Below the pieces are notes generated by a model. That model had not been told where the DNA came from. It searched no databases and was given only the letters and a program-made list of their open reading frames with translations. A stretch of 64,000 nucleotides of DNA, from the NCBI GenBank assembly GCA_944380885.1, contig CALWIZ010000002.1, positions 62,001 to 126,000 of the forward strand, read 5' to 3'. The first letter of the stretch is position 1. Each line of letters starts with the position of its first letter. Both the position numbers and the translations under genes were made by a program. The stretch comes from an uncultured Clostridia bacterium (GTDB taxonomy: Bacteria > Bacillota > Clostridia > Oscillospirales > Acutalibacteraceae). This document shows, one piece after another, positions 59,224-64,000 of the stretch.

Positions 59224-60279
59224 TTATTTTTCTGTACCGCGCAGGACATCAATCGTATGTGATACGCCTTTTTCAACGGTGTATTTTCCCGTCCAGCCGA
59301 GAGAACAGAGCTTGCTGCTGTCCAGCACGGCGTGCGGAATAAATGTCTGCTGTGCCTTTGCCGCGTCATCGGGAACCGAGAATATAACCTTCTTTCCGGT
59401 GTATGCGGCAACTTCCCTCGCAAATCCGGCAATAGTTACCGTCGCGTCGGGATTTGCGATATTGTAAGCCTCGCCGCCCGCGCCTTTAAGCATTACCGAA
59501 AGTATTGCCGAGGCGCAGTCCGCTATATAGCAGTAAGAACGCAGCTGAAGCCCCGGACTGTTCATTACTATATCCCTGCCCGCCAGCGCGTTGTTCACAA
59601 ACTGCACGTTTGCCCGATTGTCGCTTCCCGTTGCATTCGGTCCGTAGGTGTGGCAGGGACGGACAATAACGGTATCAACTCCGTACTGCGCCCTGTAAGC
59701 GGCGCAGAGTGTTTCAGCCGCTCTTTTGGACGACGGGTAGCAGGAACGGGGGAGGGTGGGGTCAACATAGCCGCTGTAATCTTCTTTAAATGCGGTTACG
59801 GTTTCCGGAGCTTTCCCGTAAACCTCGCCCGACGACACAAAAACAAACCGTTTGGCGCCGCGGTTTTTCGCATAACTGAGCAGATTTGCCGTTCCGGTAA
59901 TATTGCTCATCACCGTTCCTACCGGGTCGCCTGTAAAGGCAGCGGGATAGGCGTTTCCTGCGGCGTGAATTATAAAATCGGCGTCAAAACCGAAATCCGC
60001 GGGAGTATTTACATCGTATTCTATAAGACGGACTGTATCGTCCGGACACCCGCAAAAACGTTCCTCAAGCCTTTTAAGGCTTCTTCCTGTTGCGTATACC
60101 GTAATACCGGCGCCGCTTTCACGGCTGTATTCGGCAAGCATATCGGTTATAAACGAGCCTATAAGACCGGTAGCTCCGGTTATCAGCACGGAAGAGCCGC
60201 GCAGCTTATCTATATCGGTTACAGAGGATATAGCGGTGCTAAGATCGCTTTTGTAAATATCGCTGCCGTATAAAAACAA
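59224..60279 (-). CDS. NAD-dependent epimerase/dehydratase (extended SDR)
   Basis: The 351-residue sugar-nucleotide enzyme has VLITGATGLIGSFITDML, FVSSGEVYGKAP, the active YPSSKRAAETLCAAYR (YxxxK), VIVRPCHTYGPNATGSDNRANVQFVNNALAGRDIVM and GGEAYNIANPDATVTI. The start is TTG with GAGGAA upstream. It lies directly after the TarI-like gene, where classical ribitol teichoic acid clusters carry TarJ; this SDR may fill a comparable step. Substrate unknown. Confidence 0.88.
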   Translation of the reverse strand: MFLYGSDIYKSDLSTAISSVTDIDKLRGSSVLITGATGLIGSFITDMLAEYSRESGAGITVYATGRSLKRLEERFCGCPDDTVRLIEYDVNTPADFGFDADFIIHAAGNAYPAAFTGDPVGTVMSNITGTANLLSYAKNRGAKRFVFVSSGEVYGKAPETVTAFKEDYSGYVDPTLPRSCYPSSKRAAETLCAAYRAQYGVDTVIVRPCHTYGPNATGSDNRANVQFVNNALAGRDIVMNSPGLQLRSYCYIADCASAILSVMLKGAGGEAYNIANPDATVTIAGFAREVAAYTGKKVIFSVPDDAAKAQQTFIPHAVLDSSKLCSLGWTGKYTVEKGVSHTIDVLRGTEK

Positions 60280-60289
60280 AATTAATTCC

Positions 60290-61006
60290 TCACTTCTGTT
60301 TTATCCAGTTTGAACGCTTAACGTTCAGCAGAGCTTTGAATATGTCTATATCGTCTATTGTGGTGAGCTTGATATTTTTTTCGGAACCGGCTGAGAAATA
60401 AACCTTTTCGCCCATTTCTATCATAAGCGTTACCGACGCCACGGAATTTGTGATCCCCGCTTCGAGAGCGCGCCTGTGGAGATCGCATATCTTGCCGAGC
60501 CTGAAGCCCTGCGGCGTCTGGGTACGCTTGAGCCTGTCGCGCGGATAGCTTTCGCCTGAAGATATCTCGTCGTCTGTGACCACCATTGCCTCGGCGCAGG
60601 GAATGACCGATATGGCACAGCCGTGTTGAGCGGTCTTTACAATGCAGTCGGAAATAATTTCCTGAGAAACCATAGGGCGTATAGCGTCATGTATCAGAAC
60701 TATATCGTCCTTTCCATAGTGCTTTTCAAGCTCATATACGCCGTTGCGGATAGAGTCCTGTCCGTTTTTGCCGCCGGGTATTATGTGCTTTAATTTTGTG
60801 ATATTAAACTGATTGGCATACGCCTGAAGCACCGTTTCCCAGCCTTCGATGCATACTACCGCGATCGCGTCAATATCCGAATGGTTCTGGAACGCCTCAA
60901 GGGTATAGACAATGACCGGACGCTCTTCCACCGTCAGAAACTGCTTTGGTATATTCTGATGCATGCGCTGTCCGCTTCCGCCTGCGATAATAAGTGCTAT
61001 GTTCAT
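60290..61006 (-). CDS. TarI/IspD-family cytidylyltransferase
   Basis: The 238-residue enzyme has IALIIAGGSGQRMHQNIPKQFLTVEERPVIVYTLE, IIPGGKNGQDSIRNGVYEL, VLIHDAIRPMVSQEII, PCAEAMVVTDD and the C-terminal EKNIKLTTIDDIDIFKALL. The family includes IspD (CDP-methylerythritol) and TarI (CDP-ribitol). Its place among glycan genes favours activation of a polyol or pentitol phosphate. ATG 61006 with AAGGTG upstream is the start; a GTG 9 bases earlier overlaps that site. Confidence 0.9.
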   Translation of the reverse strand: MNIALIIAGGSGQRMHQNIPKQFLTVEERPVIVYTLEAFQNHSDIDAIAVVCIEGWETVLQAYANQFNITKLKHIIPGGKNGQDSIRNGVYELEKHYGKDDIVLIHDAIRPMVSQEIISDCIVKTAQHGCAISVIPCAEAMVVTDDEISSGESYPRDRLKRTQTPQGFRLGKICDLHRRALEAGITNSVASVTLMIEMGEKVYFSAGSEKNIKLTTIDDIDIFKALLNVKRSNWIKQK

Positions 61007-61011
61007 ATTAT

Positions 61012-62121
61012 TCACCTTTCTGAAACTGATATTATTGTATCACAGATGTAATCCGTGCTTTTTTCGTCAAGATCTTCGTAAATCGGCAGGCAGAGTACGT
61101 TGTCAGAAATTTTCTGCGCTACCGGAGTACTGTTCGGATTTTTTCCGTCAAGACAGCCGACCGTGCTTGTGAGCGGATAGAAATATTTGCGCGCGCCTAT
61201 GCCGTTTTCGGCGAGCCTGTCCGCAAGCTCGTCCCTTGTGCAGCCGAATTTTTCCGCGTCTATTACAACAGGGAAGTAAGCGTAGTTGCTGTTTGTGTCT
61301 TCCGGTACATAACACAGCTTTATTCCGTCAAGTATGCCCAAACGTTCGGTATAGCGCCCGTAAACACGCTTTCTTGCGGCTATCGCCCTGTCAAGATGAC
61401 GAAGGTTGCAAAGCCCCATGGCGGCGCAGAATTCGTTCATTTTGGCGTTTCCGCCGGCATATGTCAGCTTTTCCGGAGATGTCATTCCGAAGTTTTTAAG
61501 ATGGCAGAGCTTTGTGTAAAGGCTGCTGTCCCTGAATATCGCCGCGCCGCCCTCAATACAGTGGAAAACCTTTGTGGCATGGAAGCTGAACATTGATGCG
61601 TCGCCCATCGCGGCGGCGCTTCTGCCGTTTTTTGTGACCCCGAAGGCATGGGCAGCGTCGTATATTACTTTAAGTCCGTGCTTACGGGCAATTTTTTCTA
61701 TTTTTTCATCATTGCAGAGATTTCCGTATACATGAACTCCGAGTATCGCCGAAGTTTTTTCGGTAATCAGCGGCTCTATAAGATCAGGGTTAATAGTGTA
61801 GTTATCCGGGTCGATATCGCAGAAAACAGGGGTAAGACCTTTTCTTATAAGCGCGTTCGTGGTCGAGACAAAGGTGAACGGTGTAGTTATCACCTCGCCT
61901 TTAAGTTCAAGCGCCTCAAGTATGCATTCAAGCGCAAGGTGACCGTTTACGCACAGGGCGACGTTGTCCACCCCGAGAAAATCACGCAGCCTGCTTTCGA
62001 GAAGCTGATGCTTTTCGCCGGAATTTGTGAGCCACCTCGTATCCCAGAGCGAACGGATTTCCTCCGTATACTCCTCAAAATCCGGCATTGAGGAGCGTGT
62101 CACGGGAATTTTAATATCCAT
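61012..62121 (-). CDS. DegT/DnrJ/EryC1/StrS-family sugar aminotransferase
   Basis: The 369-residue PLP enzyme has TPFTFVSTTNALIRKGLTPVFCDIDPDNYTINP, IYDAAHAFGV and SMFSFHATKVFHCIEGGAAIF, with the PLP Lys in HATKVF, followed by GGNAKMNEFCAAMGL. It aminates a keto sugar nucleotide; the dTDP-4-keto-6-deoxyglucose made by RmlA/RmlB is the obvious candidate. AGAAGG precedes the ATG. A DegT protein without aminotransferase activity is less likely since the Lys is present. Confidence 0.92.
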   Translation of the reverse strand: MDIKIPVTRSSMPDFEEYTEEIRSLWDTRWLTNSGEKHQLLESRLRDFLGVDNVALCVNGHLALECILEALELKGEVITTPFTFVSTTNALIRKGLTPVFCDIDPDNYTINPDLIEPLITEKTSAILGVHVYGNLCNDEKIEKIARKHGLKVIYDAAHAFGVTKNGRSAAAMGDASMFSFHATKVFHCIEGGAAIFRDSSLYTKLCHLKNFGMTSPEKLTYAGGNAKMNEFCAAMGLCNLRHLDRAIAARKRVYGRYTERLGILDGIKLCYVPEDTNSNYAYFPVVIDAEKFGCTRDELADRLAENGIGARKYFYPLTSTVGCLDGKNPNSTPVAQKISDNVLCLPIYEDLDEKSTDYICDTIISVSER

Positions 62122-62149
62122 TTGTCATACCTTCTCCTATAAATACGGT

Positions 62150-63133
62150 TTATTTTAAAAGCCGCTTTTTAATAAAACCGAAAAGTCTGTCCGCCGTTTT
62201 ACCGAAAACCGAAAAAAAGGCAAAAGTCAGATTAAAAAGTAAACGCTCTTTAAGCGGAAGACGCTTTATATATTTCTTAGCGCGCTGCCTGATCCCCGGA
62301 TCAAGGGTTTTGCGGTATTCGGTGAGCCATATGTGAGCCATATGAAAACTTATTTCGGTGCTGAATCTGCCGCCCGTATATCTGTCAAACATACCGAGCC
62401 ATACCGTCTCGTTTTCAATATGCCCGAAATCAACCTCGTTTAAATGCATGCTTGTCCAAGAGCCTTCGGAGGCGAAACGGTATACACCCATTATCCTGTC
62501 GGTATAAATTACCTTTCCGGAAGCGGCGGCAAGCACCTGTAGCGGATAATCGTAAACATCCGCAGCGGCTCGGAAGTCCGGCCAGCTGTCAAGAATGTCT
62601 CGTCTGAACATAAGCGAAACGGTGGGACAGAACATACCTCCGCGCTTCACTATAAGCGACGCGGAAACCTCCCCGCTTTTTTTCATCGGACGGAAAGAAG
62701 AAACCGTACCGTCCGCCGCGAGCTGATTTACGGCGTGAAAGCTGAGCGTACAGTCGGGATTGTCAAGCATTATACGGGTCTGAATGCTGAGTTTTTCAGG
62801 ATCGGACCAGTAATCGTCACCCTCACAGAGCGCTATGAACCTGCCTTTTGAGATAGGATGCATATATTCATATATAATATTATGCTCCCTGTAACGGTTC
62901 TCGGTCTGAATTACGGGACGGACAATGTCCGGATACCGGCGCGCGTATTCCTTTATTATATCGGCGGTTGAGTCGGTCGAGGCATCGTCATGTACAATAA
63001 GCTCAAACGCAAAATCCGTTTTCTGGGAAACCACGCTTTCGATTGCCTGCGCCACGGTTTTTTCCTGATTGTAGGTCATACAGTAAACCGACACAAGAGG
63101 CGCGGTACCGGAGTCCTGCTTGTCAATGCGCAT
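62150..63133 (-). CDS. Family 2 glycosyltransferase
   Basis: The 327-residue GT-A enzyme has LVSVYCMTYNQEKTVAQAIESVVSQ, IVHDDASTDSTADII and FIALCEGDDYWSDPEKL. It belongs to the same subfamily as the N-terminal half of the GT2-TagF fusion, so the two look like paralogues. The C-terminal 60 residues are basic and partly hydrophobic, suiting membrane association. ATG 63133 has GGGTG upstream. First gene of the wall-polymer run. Confidence 0.9.
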   Translation of the reverse strand: MRIDKQDSGTAPLVSVYCMTYNQEKTVAQAIESVVSQKTDFAFELIVHDDASTDSTADIIKEYARRYPDIVRPVIQTENRYREHNIIYEYMHPISKGRFIALCEGDDYWSDPEKLSIQTRIMLDNPDCTLSFHAVNQLAADGTVSSFRPMKKSGEVSASLIVKRGGMFCPTVSLMFRRDILDSWPDFRAAADVYDYPLQVLAAASGKVIYTDRIMGVYRFASEGSWTSMHLNEVDFGHIENETVWLGMFDRYTGGRFSTEISFHMAHIWLTEYRKTLDPGIRQRAKKYIKRLPLKERLLFNLTFAFFSVFGKTADRLFGFIKKRLLK

Positions 63134-63203
63134 AAATTTCACCCGACGGTTCATATAATCGGAAAAATATTCTTAAAAAATATATAAGCATATTTTCCGT
63201 ATA

Positions 63204-63232
63204 ATTCTACCATAATTCATATTAAAAAGCAA
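63204..63232 (-). promoter_or_regulatory. Promoter of the wall-polymer operon
   Basis: On the minus strand TTGCTT (63232-63227), 17 bases and TAGAAT (63209-63204) with an extended TGG before it. It lies about 70 bases upstream of the first glycosyltransferase gene. Confidence 0.55.
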
Positions 63233-63362
63233 CAAAAAACTGCTGCCGCGGCATAACACAGCCTTTTAAAGTTAAAATACCTTAAAAAGAAAGTTACGAA
63301 CATATTATTTAAAAAGAAAAATACATATATACATTGTGATATTTGTTAGTATATAATAAACA

Positions 63363-63607
63363 GTCAACCTGAGCACGGAAATTGACACCTTTAAGCAGTC
63401 TATTGCATGAAATAGCCGGCACAGAAAAGGGCGGAGATAATCATAGAATACATACTTGACACCGGAGCCGCCGTGAGATCGGCGGTATGGGTTTAATATC
63501 TGCAAATCAAACAACCAACAGGTGTAAAAATACAGAACGGTTTGTGTGGCCGGTAGTATAATAACAGAAAAAGGCTTGGGCAACGAAATTTCTGCCTAAG
63601 CTTTTTT
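63363..63607 (+). ncRNA. Candidate structured non-coding RNA
   Basis: TATAAT (63352-63357) precedes a stretch of about 245 bases with no open frame that is much less AT-rich than its surroundings. It ends in a terminator (GCTTGGGCA with TGCCTAAGC, then six T). Long-range pairs are visible: CCTGAGC (63368-63374) with GCTTGGG (63574-63580), CCGGCACA (63416-63423) with TGT-G-GCCGG (63545-63553), and a local CCGCCG/CGGCGG hairpin. Paired ends and a nested middle recall 6S RNA, but I cannot assign a family. The rest of the 750-base gap, 63608-63885, is AT-rich with only a TATAAT at 63842-63847. Confidence 0.5.
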
Positions 63608-63885
63608 GTTTAGAAACCTTATATTTAATCTCGCGTGTACTTTGCAGAGAAAGGCGTACAATGTAGTATTAAATCTACGTTACCTGATTATTTTGTTTTA
63701 AGTTCTTAATAATATGTATATGCAATCTAAAATATTCGCTTCAAAGAGCAAAAGTAATATTCAGAAGAAAAAACATGTGCAATTGACAAGTTTTTTCATA
63801 TAGACAGCAATAATTTTCTTTTAAATAAGATTTTTTTAAATTATAATTAAAAAGAATATAAAGCTTTATATGGGAGTAGATGTTT

Positions 63886-64000
63886 ATGTTTAAAAACGGA
63901 TTAAAAAAAGCAATTACATTTTCTTTCGATGACGGTGTAGCCGATGATATTCGTTTGGTAGCCCTTCTTAACAAATACGGATTAAAAGCAACATTTAATC
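63886..64000 (+). CDS. Polysaccharide deacetylase (NodB-like), cut by window end
   Basis: Only the first 38 codons are present. The protein starts MFKNGLKKAITFSFDDGVADDI and continues LVALLNKYGLKATFN, which is the first NodB motif (TFSFDDG, metal Asp) and the following helix-strand of polysaccharide deacetylases. GGGAG lies 9 bases upstream; an in-frame ATG at 63880 is an alternative. It would remove acetyl groups from a wall or capsular glycan. The rest lies outside the window. Confidence 0.8.
   Translation, partial: MFKNGLKKAITFSFDDGVADDIRLVALLNKYGLKATFN

Noticed and set aside
1..64000. CRISPR arrays, rRNA or tRNA genes
   Set aside because: No regularly spaced direct repeats with unique spacers, and no rRNA or tRNA consensus segments, were noticed on reading. 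A tRNA scan was not possible here.

Overview
The window looks like chromosome of an endospore-forming, probably gut-associated, anaerobic Clostridia member (Bacillota; Oscillospirales-like by protein flavour). It carries spoIVA with a SigE-type promoter, an uninterrupted sigK, several ECF vitamin transporters, a BceRSAB peptide-sensing module, a dlt operon and a Gram-positive cell-wall glycopolymer cluster. No rRNA, tRNA, CRISPR array, transposase or prophage was recognised. The taxon is inferred from gene content only.

0-12 kb: spoIVA, a small XRE regulator, then a BceRS two-component system with its BceAB-type ABC transporter, a perfect CTTACA-N4-TGTAAG operator and a coupled 56-aa membrane peptide. 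After these come a tyrosine recombinase, a second OmpR/histidine kinase pair, an exported amidase and a TVP38/DedA membrane protein. 12-20 kb: a fused ABC-FtsX transporter with an elaborate promoter/operator leader, then dltA-dltC-dltB-dltD. 19.7-25 kb: rpe, a MecA-like adaptor, a phosphohexomutase, a Cys-rich conserved protein and an AI-2E-type exporter.

25-35.4 kb is the most interesting part. One operon encodes a complete ECF transporter (S, fused A1A2, T) with a DUF4430 lipoprotein. Next comes a corrinoid-methyltransferase cassette (DUF2284 protein, corrinoid protein, PocR-type regulator, MtaA/UroD-type methyltransferase) that appears to carry three deletion scars. Then a recognisable adenosylcobalamin riboswitch, with visible terminator and antiterminator, leads a small HNH-repeat protein, a surface protein with two DUF4430 modules and an exported alpha/alpha-toroid protein. 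DUF4430 resembles the C-terminal beta domain, and the toroid the N-terminal alpha-barrel, of animal transcobalamin/intrinsic factor. I therefore infer a split, wall-associated corrinoid-capture system.

35.7-50.8 kb: a MATE/DUF1893/ECF-S/ferredoxin-like aldo-keto reductase operon, small accessory genes, Hsp20, a PucR regulator, a LysR gene with split chromate transporters, an ECF sigma/anti-sigma/beta-propeller operon, sigK, and an ECF S component divergent from a MocR regulator (probably vitamin B6). 50.9-63.2 kb: one long minus-strand run for an exported wall polymer: AraD, RmlB, RmlA, Wzt/Wzm-type ABC exporter, an ATP-grasp-HAD fusion, a GT2-TagF fusion with an AT-rich core, an SDR, a TarI/IspD cytidylyltransferase, a DegT aminotransferase and a GT2. 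The last 0.8 kb holds a candidate structured RNA with a terminator and the start of a polysaccharide deacetylase gene cut by the window edge.
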